A stretch of 64,000 nucleotides of DNA, taken from contig CANJJT010000009.1 of the NCBI GenBank assembly GCA_947474715.1, forward strand, positions 1 to 64,000. Reading direction: 5' to 3'. The notes under the pieces are model-generated. The model was not told the origin of the DNA and made no database searches. It was given only the letters and a program-made list of their open reading frames with translations. This document shows positions 26,119 to 35,430 of the stretch, piece after piece; the stretch's first letter is position 1; every line of letters begins with the position of its first letter. The position numbers were made by a program, and so were the translations under genes. This DNA comes from CAIYPG01 sp903864555. Lineage in GTDB: Bacteria > Pseudomonadota > Gammaproteobacteria > Burkholderiales > SG8-39.

Positions 26119-27845
26119 GCCGCAGCGGCTTCGCGGCGCTGCGTCTGGCGTTCCTGATGGACAGCATTGCGCAGCACCTTGCCCGGCAGCGCGCCGGTGT
26201 GCACGCCCTGCTCCAGCAGCACCTGGCCATTGACGATGGTGAAGTGGACGCCCGCTGCCATCTCCTTCATGCGCCAGGCCCCGGCCGGAAAGTCATAGAC
26301 CTTCTCCTGGGGTAGCGACTCGATCGTGTCCGGATCGAAGATGACAATGTCCGCGGCCATGCCCGGCTGCAGCACACCGCGATCGTAGATGCCAAAACCC
26401 AGCGCCAGATCCATGGTAAGGCGCTTCACCGCCTGCTCAAGCGTCATGATTCTGGCCTGGCGCACCCAGTAGCCCAGCAACAGGCTGCTGTAACCATAGC
26501 CACCACGAAACTCCACATGCGCGCCACTGTCTGACAGGCCGATGTAGGCATACGGATAATTGAGTATCTTCGACATGACTTCCTTGTCGAAGCCGCGGAT
26601 GCCGCGCTCAAACTCGGTGTCGAGGTCTTCTTCCAGCGCCAGGTCGAAGAAGGCATCCAGGATGCCCTTGCCCTGCGCCTCGGCCAGCTCACGAATGGAT
26701 TTACCCTCGAATGCCTTGTTCTTCGCCAGCTTGGCTTTCACCACCCACACCGAGTCAGGCCAGTTTTTCGCCACAATGTGGGTGCCAGGAACCTCCTTGG
26801 TCCATAGCACTGCCTCGTCGTGCAGCTTGCGGCGCACTTCGGGATCGGCATAGGCGCGCTTCTTTTCCTCATCGGTGGCAAGCAGAATGGGATGCCAGCT
26901 TGGAATGCCCCGGAAAACCTGGCAATTGTGCAGGGTGAATTTTTCGGCCAGGCGGATAGGACTTACGCAAGGGTAGGCGCGGATGCCCTTGGCAACCGAC
27001 TCCTCGATGATCTCGATCAATGCCTTCCAGGCATCGGGCCGCTTCACCAGGTGAGCCAGCTGGTTGTAGATGACCTGGCGTCCGGTCGCCTCCGAAAGAC
27101 GGCTCATGAGGCGATTTTTTTCCTCGGCATCCTTACCCGAGGCAGCCTGGATGACACCCGTCCCCATCTCGCCCAGCACATCGCTCAGGGCGAACAGTTC
27201 CGCCTCATCTGCCCACAGCGAGGGAATCATCACGCCCTGCGGATCATAGTGGCCGGTACTCATGGAAAAAGACAGCCCCAGGGCGCCCGCCTCCATGCCC
27301 TCGCGCACCAGCGCGCGCATCTGCTCGATCTCGACTGGAGTCGCGGTGCGCTTCTGACTCTCGGCGCCCATCACGTAATGGCGCACCGGGCTGTGGCCGA
27401 TCAGCGTGCCCACGTTTACGCCCAGACGCTTCTCGATGCTGTCCATGTAATCGCCAATGGAATGCCAGTTCACCTCCACAGTGTCCAGGGTCTGCATTGG
27501 AATCGCTTCAACATAGGAGAGAAACTCCTTGGCGCGGCGGTCGTCACCCTTGCGCACCGGCGCCAGACCCAGCGAACAATTGCCGATGATCACCGACGTA
27601 GCCCCGTGATAGCAGGAGAAGGTGCACAGGGGGTCCCACACCACCTGGGCATCGAAGTGGCAGTGCGAGTCGATGAAGCCAGGTGCTACTACCAAACCCT
27701 GAGCGTCAATCACCCGTTTGGCGTCACTGCGGAGGCGACCGATCTCGGCGATCCTGCCATTGCGCACACCCACGTCGGCGTTGAATGCCGGCATGCCGGT
27801 GCCATCCACCACGCGGGCGTTCCTGATCAGCAAATCGTATGTCAT
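26115..27845 (-). CDS. D-aminoacylase/N-acyl-D-amino-acid deacylase family amidohydrolase
   Basis: 576-residue amidohydrolase of the D-aminoacylase type. The N-terminal composite domain (LLIRNARVVDGTGMPAFNADVGV) is followed by metal ligands in DSHCHFDAQVVWDP, the GHSPVRHYVMG segment and a late LSDSGAHVEF with the catalytic Asp. Known members deacylate N-acyl-D-amino acids, and many relatives have unknown substrates. GGAGAGG precedes the ATG. It is the first gene of a run with a lactonase-like protein, a Bug receptor and the tandem CoA-transferase. A paralogue of similar length lies at 56399, also close to a Bug gene. Confidence 0.87.
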   Translation of the reverse strand: MTYDLLIRNARVVDGTGMPAFNADVGVRNGRIAEIGRLRSDAKRVIDAQGLVVAPGFIDSHCHFDAQVVWDPLCTFSCYHGATSVIIGNCSLGLAPVRKGDDRRAKEFLSYVEAIPMQTLDTVEVNWHSIGDYMDSIEKRLGVNVGTLIGHSPVRHYVMGAESQKRTATPVEIEQMRALVREGMEAGALGLSFSMSTGHYDPQGVMIPSLWADEAELFALSDVLGEMGTGVIQAASGKDAEEKNRLMSRLSEATGRQVIYNQLAHLVKRPDAWKALIEIIEESVAKGIRAYPCVSPIRLAEKFTLHNCQVFRGIPSWHPILLATDEEKKRAYADPEVRRKLHDEAVLWTKEVPGTHIVAKNWPDSVWVVKAKLAKNKAFEGKSIRELAEAQGKGILDAFFDLALEEDLDTEFERGIRGFDKEVMSKILNYPYAYIGLSDSGAHVEFRGGYGYSSLLLGYWVRQARIMTLEQAVKRLTMDLALGFGIYDRGVLQPGMAADIVIFDPDTIESLPQEKVYDFPAGAWRMKEMAAGVHFTIVNGQVLLEQGVHTGALPGKVLRNAVHQERQTQRREAAAA

Positions 27846-27879
27846 GCGCCTCTCCTTCTTGTCTTGTCATCGCTTCGTG

Positions 27880-27895
27880 CTTGCGGATACGCAAG
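27880..27895. promoter_or_regulatory. perfect 6-4-6 palindrome in the 5' leader of the amidohydrolase gene
   Basis: CTTGCG-GATA-CGCAAG, 35 bp upstream of the ATG at 27845. It could be an operator or an mRNA hairpin. The rest of 27846-28141 is the promoter region of the amidohydrolase operon: AT-rich from 28060 on, with the repeated 12-mer at 28075-28086 and no gene. Confidence 0.35.
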
Positions 27896-28074
27896 GTCTG
27901 ATGTGCCCCGCCGTGTTCTTACGGATCTGCAGTCTGCGACTCGTTCTTGCCACTGGGGATTCACCGCTTATTGCTGCCGGCTTGTTCTTGCCGCGTGGTT
28001 ACCTAAACTAATTCAGCTTCTCAAAGGCTTGAAAGAGCGGCAAATTCGTCCGTATCTCTCCGTCGTCGATAAGC

Positions 28075-28086
28075 AAATTATTATCA
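28075..28086 (-). promoter_or_regulatory. candidate operator (TGATAATAATTT), second copy
   Basis: Identical to the 12-mer at 23741-23752 and about 230 bp upstream of the amidohydrolase start. It sits among TTTGATAAGT and GCTTATC sequences that may be further half-sites. The two copies flank the same minus-strand gene set (27845-21497). Confidence 0.45.
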
Positions 28087-28141
28087 AATCTGCATCTTTC
28101 TACTTATCAAAAAAGGGACAGCAAATATAATATTGTCATCC

Positions 28142-28987
<846 letters not shown>

Positions 28988-29121
28988 GGGGCACCTGCCG
29001 CTCAAAATTCGTTGAAATGGGCCGGCTTGTAATTGTTCTGCTTGCCGGTACCGGATGATAACGCCTTCGGGCGGCTTCCTTTTCTGGCAGGGCTGGTGCA
29101 GCGGCCTGGCGCGGTATGCTC

Positions 29122-29325
29122 TTACCGGGGAGGCTTTTTCGATCGCCGGAGCAGCTCAGGCAATCTGCGCGCGCCCAGGGCAGCCGGAATCGACAATCCC
29201 CCGATCAGGTAGATCGCAACATCTTTCCCCAGCCACTCGGCCAGGAAGGCGTGATACAGGGCTGCAGCAAGCACGAGGAAGGCGACATACCCCGCGATCA
29301 TGGTCAATTGATCACGCTCAAGCAT
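29122..29325 (-). CDS. small membrane protein (hypothetical)
   Basis: 67 residues with two hydrophobic stretches (about 9-27 and 35-49) and an Arg/Lys-rich tail (RRLPELLRRSKKPPR), a plausible two-pass inner-membrane protein with the C-terminus inside. AGAGGA lies 7 nt before the ATG. It ends 134 bp upstream of nudC on the same strand, so co-transcription is possible. I do not recognise a family. Confidence 0.5.
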   Translation of the reverse strand: MLERDQLTMIAGYVAFLVLAAALYHAFLAEWLGKDVAIYLIGGLSIPAALGARRLPELLRRSKKPPR

Positions 29326-29420
29326 GCCTGATCCTCTTCCCGGTTTTCTTTCCTGGTTGTTGTGCCACCTGCGGGTCGGGGGTGAATGGTGCTGACGGGG
29401 AGGTGTTTTGCATGATCAGT

Positions 29421-29436
29421 ATTCTTCAAAAAGAAT
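29421..29436. promoter_or_regulatory. perfect 6-4-6 palindrome upstream of an alpha/beta hydrolase gene
   Basis: ATTCTT-CAAA-AAGAAT in the otherwise featureless 29326-29600 region, 165 bp before the hydrolase start. It could be an operator; no promoter could be fixed with confidence. Confidence 0.3.
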
Positions 29437-29600
29437 CGGCAGCCGCTTCGAGGGACGTGATTCTGACAGGGATTGAGTTATACGATGCAAACCACAAAGC
29501 ACAAAGGGGAACCGGAAGCACCCACCCTGCCTCGCGGCATAATGCTGGCTCAACGCCGTGCTCACCCGCAAGCCACGGCCCCATCCGCAAAGAGGACACC

Positions 29601-30398
29601 ATGATCGAAGGCTTTCACACCGTCCGCGACGGCACCCGGCTGTATTACCGCATCGACGATTTCACCGACCCGTGGAAGCCGGCGAAGACGGTGCTCTTCA
29701 TCCACGGCTTTGGCGAATCCACCGAAGCCTGGCGCGCCTGGGTGCCCTACTTCGCGCGCCATTACCGCGTGCTGCGCTACGACATCCGCGGCTTCGGCCA
29801 GTCCACACCCATGTCGGCCGAGCACCCATGGTCGATCGAGGAAGTGATGGACGACATCAACAGCCTGCTCGACCACCTCAACATCGACTGCGCCCATGTC
29901 ATCGGCGGCAAGAGCGGCGGCACCATCGCCATGAAGTACGCCGCGGAATTTCCGAAGCGGGTGAGCAAACTCGGCTTGTCCACCGCGCCGATCAAAGGCC
30001 CCTACACCGCAGGCTGGCTGGAGATCATCGAGTCGCGCGGTGTGCAGGCCTGGGCCAGCGAAACCATGCCGGGGCGCTTCGGCACGGCGCTGCCGCCCCA
30101 GGCCATCGCCTGGTGGACCGAACTCATGGCGAAGACGCCCAAGTCCACGCTGCAAAGCTATCTGCGCTGGGTGCCCGCGGTGGACATCACCGCCGACCTG
30201 CCACGCATCGAATGCCCGGCGCTGGTGATGATCGGCGACAACGGCCCGCTGCACCAGGTCGAGGAAATTGCCGCCTGGCAGAAGACCATCCGGCACTCGG
30301 AACTGGAAGTGATCCCCGGCGATGGCTGGCATGCGGGTGGTGCGCGGCCAGACCTGTGCGCGCCAATGACGGCGGCGTTTTTTCGGCGCGGCGAATAG
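29601..30398 (+). CDS. alpha/beta hydrolase
   Basis: 265 residues. The oxyanion region is FIHGFGEST, the nucleophile elbow is GGKSGG (Ser near 103), the acid is probably in MIGDNGPLHQ and the His near GDGWHAGG. The pattern is like 3-oxoadipate enol-lactonase and related carboxylic ester hydrolases. AGAGGACACC precedes the ATG at 29601; the much longer open frame has no family support. It stands alone between the small membrane gene and the SOS-box gene. The substrate is unknown. Confidence 0.85.
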   Translation: MIEGFHTVRDGTRLYYRIDDFTDPWKPAKTVLFIHGFGESTEAWRAWVPYFARHYRVLRYDIRGFGQSTPMSAEHPWSIEEVMDDINSLLDHLNIDCAHVIGGKSGGTIAMKYAAEFPKRVSKLGLSTAPIKGPYTAGWLEIIESRGVQAWASETMPGRFGTALPPQAIAWWTELMAKTPKSTLQSYLRWVPAVDITADLPRIECPALVMIGDNGPLHQVEEIAAWQKTIRHSELEVIPGDGWHAGGARPDLCAPMTAAFFRRGE

Positions 30399-30606
30399 GT
30401 AATTCCGTCCCACATCACGCTGTAGAAAGAGCCGGATGTGAGGGCGATGGGCAACGCCTGAATGTGCCGCTTCATCCAGGCCAACCGGCAGTTTTCATAC
30501 AGTAGCGGCAACACCACACCAGTCATTCCGGGGCAACGAAGACAACAAGACACTGATTCAATTGAACTTTAAATTTCCGCACCCAAATCGCTTGACGAAA
30601 TGCGTT

Positions 30607-30626
30607 TACTGTATAAACATACAGTC
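30607..30626 (+). promoter_or_regulatory. LexA (SOS) box
   Basis: TACTGTATAAACATACAGTC contains CTGT-N8-ACAG exactly and matches 16 of 20 positions of the E. coli consensus TACTGTATATATATACAGTA. A TTGACG hexamer at 30592-30597 is a candidate -35 element, so LexA would cover the promoter. It lies 68 bp before the 81-residue gene at 30695. The rest of 30399-30694 holds nothing else I recognise. Confidence 0.85.
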
Positions 30627-30694
30627 ATGCGCTCCTTCCAGCGCAAAGGCCTCCCCAGGGTCTACCTCCATCAAGGTAACGGAAAGGAATCAAC

Positions 30695-30940
30695 ATGCTG
30701 CCCCAAAAACAGAAATGCCTCGCCATCAACAGCCTCGGCCTGTATTGCGGTTGCCAGGCGCTGTCCAACGGACGCTGCCACCAGCACAGCCCATTTCTGG
30801 CCACGCCGGCCGCGCCGGTACGCAGGCCGACCACACGCCCATCCCGCGACCTGCGCACCAGCTTCAGCGTGTGGCGTGAACTGTTCGGCTCGGACTTCGG
30901 CCGGACCATGCGCCAGACGCCGATCGCCTACAGCCTCTGA
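30695..30940 (+). CDS. small Cys-rich protein, predicted LexA-regulated
   Basis: 81 residues, no family recognised. The first 31 residues hold C8, C18, C20, C28, H29 and H31 (KCLAINSLGLYCGCQ ... RCHQH), a spacing that could bind zinc or form disulfides. A Pro/Arg-rich middle follows, and the C-terminal region ends in SVWRELFGSDFGRTMRQ. GGAAAGGAA lies about 6 nt before the ATG. An almost ideal LexA box lies 68 bp upstream, and no other gene lies between, so induction by DNA damage is expected. It is not a lexA, sulA, recA or imuA gene, and its function is unknown. Confidence 0.65.
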   Translation: MLPQKQKCLAINSLGLYCGCQALSNGRCHQHSPFLATPAAPVRRPTTRPSRDLRTSFSVWRELFGSDFGRTMRQTPIAYSL

Positions 30941-31135
30941 TCCATCGTTTCGGTGAGGGGCATGCGGCCGGCCCCTGCCGGATCAGCGGCCTCTCCTGTC
31001 CGCCACGTCGTTCCAGGTCACGTATGAGGCAGCCGCCCTCCTGATCGCGATTGATGGGTGCATGAACCGGCCCGCCAGAGCTCACCGGTGGTCGCCATAG
31101 AAACACCCGCGGCTGCGCGTATACTTCGCCGGCCC

Positions 31136-32440
31136 ATGACGTCCCCTCCCCCCACGACGACCGAGACCAACACAGCCAAGACCCGCAAACCAATCTTCTA
31201 CGGCTGGTGGATGGTTTCCGCCTGCCTAGTGGTGGCCATTGTGGGCTGGGCACTGGGCGTGTTCGGCATCGGTGTCTACATCCACGCGCTGACCACCGAA
31301 CGCGGCTTCTCCATCAGCCTGGTATCCATTGCCATCACGGCCGGCCAGCTGGTGCATGCCGCTTCACTCATGACGGTGGGCAGCAGCACCGCCCGCCACG
31401 GCCCGCGCCCGGTGATCGCGGCCGGCGGCCTGCTGATGGCAGCAACGGCCATCGCACTGGCCTGGACCACGCAAGCCTGGCAGGTGTTTGGCGCCTTCAT
31501 CCTGCTGGGACTGGGCCGCGCCTGCCTCTCCACCACCTCGATCAGCAACACACTCGCCCCCTGGTTCGAGCGGCATCAAGGTCGGGTGGTGTCCCTGGCC
31601 CTGATGGGCGCCAGCGTAGCCGGCATGATCGGCACACCGCTCTTGATGCTGGGCATCGCCAGCCAGGGCTTCAGCCACACCATGTTGATGGCCGCGGCCT
31701 TCTCGCTGCTGAGCTTGTTGCCACTGGCCTTCTTCGTGCTGCGCCATCGTCCCCAGGACATGGGCCTGCTGCCCGATGGCGAGCCGCCGCTGATCGCCAC
31801 CCTGGGCGCAACGGCCCTGGCGCCCGTCCGCAAGTGGAGCCGCACCGAAGCCATGGCCACACGCCAGTTCCGCACCGTGGTGATCGGCTTCGGCCTGGCG
31901 CTCATGGTGCAGAGCGGCTTTCTCGTCCACCACGTCACCATGGTGTTTCCGGTGCTGGGTGCGGGCGGCGCCGCACTGGCGGTGTCGGCCGCGGCAATGT
32001 CGGCCTTCCTCGGCCGCGTGGCGCTGGCGCGCTACGCCGACCGCGTCGATGTGCGGCTGGTGTCAGGCGGGGTGCTGCTGCTCTCGACGTTTTCCCTGAG
32101 CGCGCTGGCCCTGCTCCCCACCCAAGCGGGGCTGCTGGCCGCCAGCATCGCCTACGGCCTCACCATCGGCAACGTCACCACCCTGCCCCCCATCGTCATG
32201 CGCCGCGAGTTCGGCGCCGCCTCCTTCGGCGCCGTCTTCGGCGCCAGCGCCTCCATGACACAGGTGTTCAATGCCTTCGGCCCGGGCTTGTTCGGCGTGC
32301 TGCGCGATTGGTTCGGCAGTTACGCGCCCGGGTTGCTGCTGGCAGCCGTGCTCAATCTGCTGGCGGCGGGGCTGGTGGTGTGGGGCGGGAGGAAGCCGCT
32401 GGGCGATCGGGTGGAGACTGCCGCAATCAATCCGGATTGA
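31136..32440 (+). CDS. MFS transporter
   Basis: 434 residues with about twelve hydrophobic segments beginning at FYGWWMVSACLVVAIVGWAL, the usual opening of the monocarboxylate/oxalate-formate antiporter-like MFS branch. FGAASFGAVFGASASMTQVFNAFGPGLFG near residues 355-385 corresponds to the branch's characteristic late helices. A carboxylate substrate is likely (inference). The ATG at 31136 has no clear ribosome binding site, so the N-terminus is uncertain. The preceding gap (30941-31135) holds no recognised element. Confidence 0.85.
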   Translation: MTSPPPTTTETNTAKTRKPIFYGWWMVSACLVVAIVGWALGVFGIGVYIHALTTERGFSISLVSIAITAGQLVHAASLMTVGSSTARHGPRPVIAAGGLLMAATAIALAWTTQAWQVFGAFILLGLGRACLSTTSISNTLAPWFERHQGRVVSLALMGASVAGMIGTPLLMLGIASQGFSHTMLMAAAFSLLSLLPLAFFVLRHRPQDMGLLPDGEPPLIATLGATALAPVRKWSRTEAMATRQFRTVVIGFGLALMVQSGFLVHHVTMVFPVLGAGGAALAVSAAAMSAFLGRVALARYADRVDVRLVSGGVLLLSTFSLSALALLPTQAGLLAASIAYGLTIGNVTTLPPIVMRREFGAASFGAVFGASASMTQVFNAFGPGLFGVLRDWFGSYAPGLLLAAVLNLLAAGLVVWGGRKPLGDRVETAAINPD

Positions 32441-32537
32441 AGGGTTGGACTCCTGCCGCCTTCGTCTGGAAGTGCAGTCTCGCAATGCTCAAGCTGCCCC
32501 AGGTGCACATCTCATGCTCCTTGGTCCGAGAGCGTAA

Positions 32538-32654
32538 GCGCAGGCTGTCCATCTGCTCGAACGCCTGGAGATAAACGCCAAGGATTTTCAGATCAACTAC
32601 CAGCGCAAATTCACCGCCTTCAATGAACTGAAGCAATCCCTCAGCGGCGCACTC
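32538..32654 (+). pseudogene. probable remnant of a type I restriction specificity subunit (hsdS) C-terminus
   Basis: After an in-frame stop at 32535, the plus strand reads HLLERLEINAKDFQINYQRK and then FTAFNELKQSLSGALEAAL. This is very close to the coiled-coil tail that ends many HsdS proteins (pattern YxxKLxxLxELKxSLL). Nothing of the DNA-recognition domains remains, and hsdR and hsdM are absent. The local base composition is more AT-rich than neighbouring genes. It could instead be a chance coiled-coil reading. Confidence 0.35.
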
Positions 32655-32663
32655 GAAGCAGCA

Positions 32664-33872
32664 CTACACCACGCCAGTCTTGCGCAGCGCTTCGATCGCC
32701 TGGACGTCGTAACCCAGGTCGCGCAGCACTTCATCAGTGTTCGTCCCCGCCTTCACCGGAGGCGTGCGCACCTCGACGGGCGCTTTGGACAGCTTGTAGG
32801 ACGCTGTGGGAACGGCCAATGCCACGCCCAGCTCCGGGTCGTGCGGAAAACGATGAAAGTAAGCGCGGTGCAGCACCTGTGGATGCGCCATGGCCTGGTA
32901 GAGATCGCGCACTGCCGTGGCGGCCACCCCCGCGGCAGAGATGATGTCCTCCCATTCCAAGGCGGTTCTTGCCGCCAGGGTGGTTTCGATCTCGGCGTGC
33001 AAGGCGGGGTAATTCCGGAGTGCGGCTTCCGGTGTGGCAAAGCGCGGATCGAGCGGGATGTCCTCACGGTCCATGGCCTTCCACAACTTCTGCCGGCGCG
33101 GCTCGGTGGTGGCGGCGATGGCCAGGGTGCCCTCGCGGCAACGGAAGGTGTTGGAGACATAGCGGCCGTCACCATTGCCGCGCTGCCGGGCGTAATTGCC
33201 CATGACATCGGCTTCGCAGAAATCCGCCCCGGCCAGGGACATGGCAGTCTCTAGCATGGCGACGTCGATGTACTGACCTTCCCCTGTGAGCGCACGGTGG
33301 TAGAGCGCGGACACAATGGCCAGCGCCGCCGCATAGCCGCTGGCGTAATCGGCCATCAGAAAGCCCGCCTTCATCGGCCCGGTCTGTGGCGTACCTGAGA
33401 GGCTCATGAGGCCGCTGGCCGCCTGTATGGCCGTGTCCACGGCGGCACGGCGGTTGGCGGGGCCGGTCTGGCCGAAGCCGGTGATGGAGCAGAAGATGAG
33501 GCGCGGATTGGCCGGCGCGAGGTCCTCGTAGGCCAGGCCATAGCGCTGCATGCCGCCCACCATGAGGTTCTCCACGATGACATCGGCGCCGCGGGCGAGC
33601 TGCCTGAAGATGGTCTGCCCCTCGGGTGCGGCGATGTTGAGGGTCATGGACCGCTTGTTGGAGGCCTGCGCCAGAAAACTCGGGCTCATGCCCCGTTTGG
33701 CCAGCGGTATGCGGTCAGCTCCGACAAAACGCATGCTGTCAGGTTCCCCGGGTTTTTCGATGGTGAGCACATCGGCTCCACGCAGGGCCAGCTGATAGGT
33801 GGCAAAAGGCGCCGCCACCTGGCGCGTGATGGCCAGCACCTTGATGCCTTCGAACAATGGCTTCGCTTTCAC
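32664..33872 (-). CDS. CaiB/BaiF family III CoA-transferase
   Basis: 402 residues, standard single-domain length. The catalytic Asp is in LMADYASGYAAALAIVSAL, followed by the GEGQYIDVAMLETA segment. It should transfer CoA between acids such as formate, oxalate, carnitine-type or succinyl donors. I start at the GTG at 33872, 8 nt after AGGAGA; the frame open further upstream overlaps the MmgE/PrpD stop. It lies 20 bp downstream of that gene in a minus-strand run that also holds two Bug receptors and a TauD-like dioxygenase. Confidence 0.88.
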   Translation of the reverse strand: MKAKPLFEGIKVLAITRQVAAPFATYQLALRGADVLTIEKPGEPDSMRFVGADRIPLAKRGMSPSFLAQASNKRSMTLNIAAPEGQTIFRQLARGADVIVENLMVGGMQRYGLAYEDLAPANPRLIFCSITGFGQTGPANRRAAVDTAIQAASGLMSLSGTPQTGPMKAGFLMADYASGYAAALAIVSALYHRALTGEGQYIDVAMLETAMSLAGADFCEADVMGNYARQRGNGDGRYVSNTFRCREGTLAIAATTEPRRQKLWKAMDREDIPLDPRFATPEAALRNYPALHAEIETTLAARTALEWEDIISAAGVAATAVRDLYQAMAHPQVLHRAYFHRFPHDPELGVALAVPTASYKLSKAPVEVRTPPVKAGTNTDEVLRDLGYDVQAIEALRKTGVV

Positions 33873-33891
33873 GCAGCTGTCTCCTGCGCCG

Positions 33892-35283
33892 TCATGCCTG
33901 GGCTCTGCCAGCGAGTTGCGCGCGCACCAGCGCAAAGGCCGCTTCCACCCGACCATTGCCTGGGAACGCTTCCAGGATGGCCAGCAACACTTCGGTATTC
34001 GGCCCCATCAGCGGTTCGGCCAGGTCGAAGAATTTTTCCCTGCGCTCGGCCGCGGTGAGTGGCCGACCGGGATGGCCACGCCCGAGGGGCACATCTTCTT
34101 CGATGACTTCGCCCGTGTCGAGGCGCACATCCACCGCGGCGTTGTACATCTTGCGGCCCTTGACCGGCACGATTTCGATGCAGTGCATGAGGCGCTGGAT
34201 TTCCGCCGACTGGATGACCGATTCATGAAAATCGCCCATGCGGGTGCCACGCCCCGTGAGCCCCACCGCCACACAGAAGGGAATGCTGAAACGCGCCTCG
34301 TGGCTGGTGGCGGGTATGAGCTTGCGTCCGGCCAGCAGTGGCCCCACGTACACGCGCACCTGCTCGATGCGGCGGCTGCCGACTTTCTCGTGCAGGGCAC
34401 GGGCCGCATCGATGGTGGGATGGATGCCGTGCTGGCAGGGATAGGCCTTGGTGGAATTGCGCAGCAGTTCCCAACTCGCGCCGAAGTCAGGCTGGGCCAC
34501 CTGCGCGAAGCCGTCCTGGATGAGCGCGGCGGCAATGCCGCCCTCGCCGAGTATGCCAGGATTGGCCTGGATGCCGCTCTGTGCCAGTTCCACCGAGATC
34601 ACGGCATCGAAAGCGACCTTGCCCACCTGATAGGGCTTCATCATGCTGCCCGCACCCACGGCAAAACCCGCGGTTTGCCCTGCGCCCAGCGCCAGCGCAT
34701 GGGCGGTGCGCTCGGCATTCAAGCCCTGCAGCACGGCGCAAGCGGCCGTGGCTGACAGCCGCCCCATCAGCGACACGGCGTTGAAGCCCCGGTCGTGCAT
34801 GGCATGGCCCAGGCGCCGCCCGGCGAGCTTCGCCCCGACCTCGAAGCCGGCGATAAAGGCCCGACACAGTTGCGCGTCGTCCACCTTGCCATTGCGCCTG
34901 AGGCTGGCCAGCACGGCCGCCCAGGTAGGCGCGCTGAAGTGCACATCGGTCCAGATGTGGGTGTCATCAAAGTCCATGGAATGCGAAGCGGTGCCATGCA
35001 CCATGGCGGTAAAGGCTGGTGTACGCCATTCGCCAGTGAGTAGTGGCGCATCGCCCTCTCCGGAAAGACTGGGGCCACTGTTGGCCACGGCCCGGGTGAC
35101 CGGCTCATGCAGGCCGCCCAGGACGCAGCCGAACCAGTCCACCAGGGTGTCGCGTGCCGCGGTGATGACTTCGGCCGGGAACCGAGTGGTCGCTGTCTGT
35201 GCGGCCCAGCGGGCGGCCACCCAGGCCGGGCCAGCGCCATCGTCAATCGCCAGTTTTGCACCCTCTCCGTGATCTGCGCTCAT
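33892..35283 (-). CDS. MmgE/PrpD family protein
   Basis: 463 residues. The family signatures GTASHSMDFDDTHIWTDVHFSAP (about residue 98), MGRLSATAACAVLQGL and the later KAYPCQHGIHPTIDAA segment are present. Members include 2-methylcitrate dehydratase and aconitate decarboxylase. It differs in several motif positions from the two other copies in this window, so the substrate is likely different. It is followed closely by a CoA-transferase and preceded by a Bug receptor gene 147 bp upstream. Confidence 0.88.
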   Translation of the reverse strand: MSADHGEGAKLAIDDGAGPAWVAARWAAQTATTRFPAEVITAARDTLVDWFGCVLGGLHEPVTRAVANSGPSLSGEGDAPLLTGEWRTPAFTAMVHGTASHSMDFDDTHIWTDVHFSAPTWAAVLASLRRNGKVDDAQLCRAFIAGFEVGAKLAGRRLGHAMHDRGFNAVSLMGRLSATAACAVLQGLNAERTAHALALGAGQTAGFAVGAGSMMKPYQVGKVAFDAVISVELAQSGIQANPGILGEGGIAAALIQDGFAQVAQPDFGASWELLRNSTKAYPCQHGIHPTIDAARALHEKVGSRRIEQVRVYVGPLLAGRKLIPATSHEARFSIPFCVAVGLTGRGTRMGDFHESVIQSAEIQRLMHCIEIVPVKGRKMYNAAVDVRLDTGEVIEEDVPLGRGHPGRPLTAAERREKFFDLAEPLMGPNTEVLLAILEAFPGNGRVEAAFALVRAQLAGRAQA

Positions 35284-35430
35284 GCCCTGCCTTCCGTCCC
35301 TTGTCGTTCGCCATGCTCTGAGAAGCCGTATGCTTCAAAGCAGCTTCACAGGGGTGTCGGGGATATTTCCCCGGGGTTTTCAGAGTTTCCTGGGTTCGAT
35401 TGCGTGTGCCCCATTCCGGGGACGCCAACC

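Noticed and set aside
30395..30553. Minus-strand reading with a protein-like stretch after the alpha/beta hydrolase
   Set aside because: Part of it (LPLLYENCRLAWMKRHIQAL) reads naturally, but there is no ribosome binding site or recognisable family, and the frame runs into the antisense of the hydrolase.
31207..32574. 455-codon plus-strand frame overlapping the MFS gene
   Set aside because: Shifted frame of the transporter gene; no hydrophobic helices or family motifs.
32427..32636. 69-codon minus-strand frame opposite the hsdS-like remnant
   Set aside because: No ribosome binding site, ends inside the MFS gene, and the opposite strand gives the better-supported coiled-coil reading.
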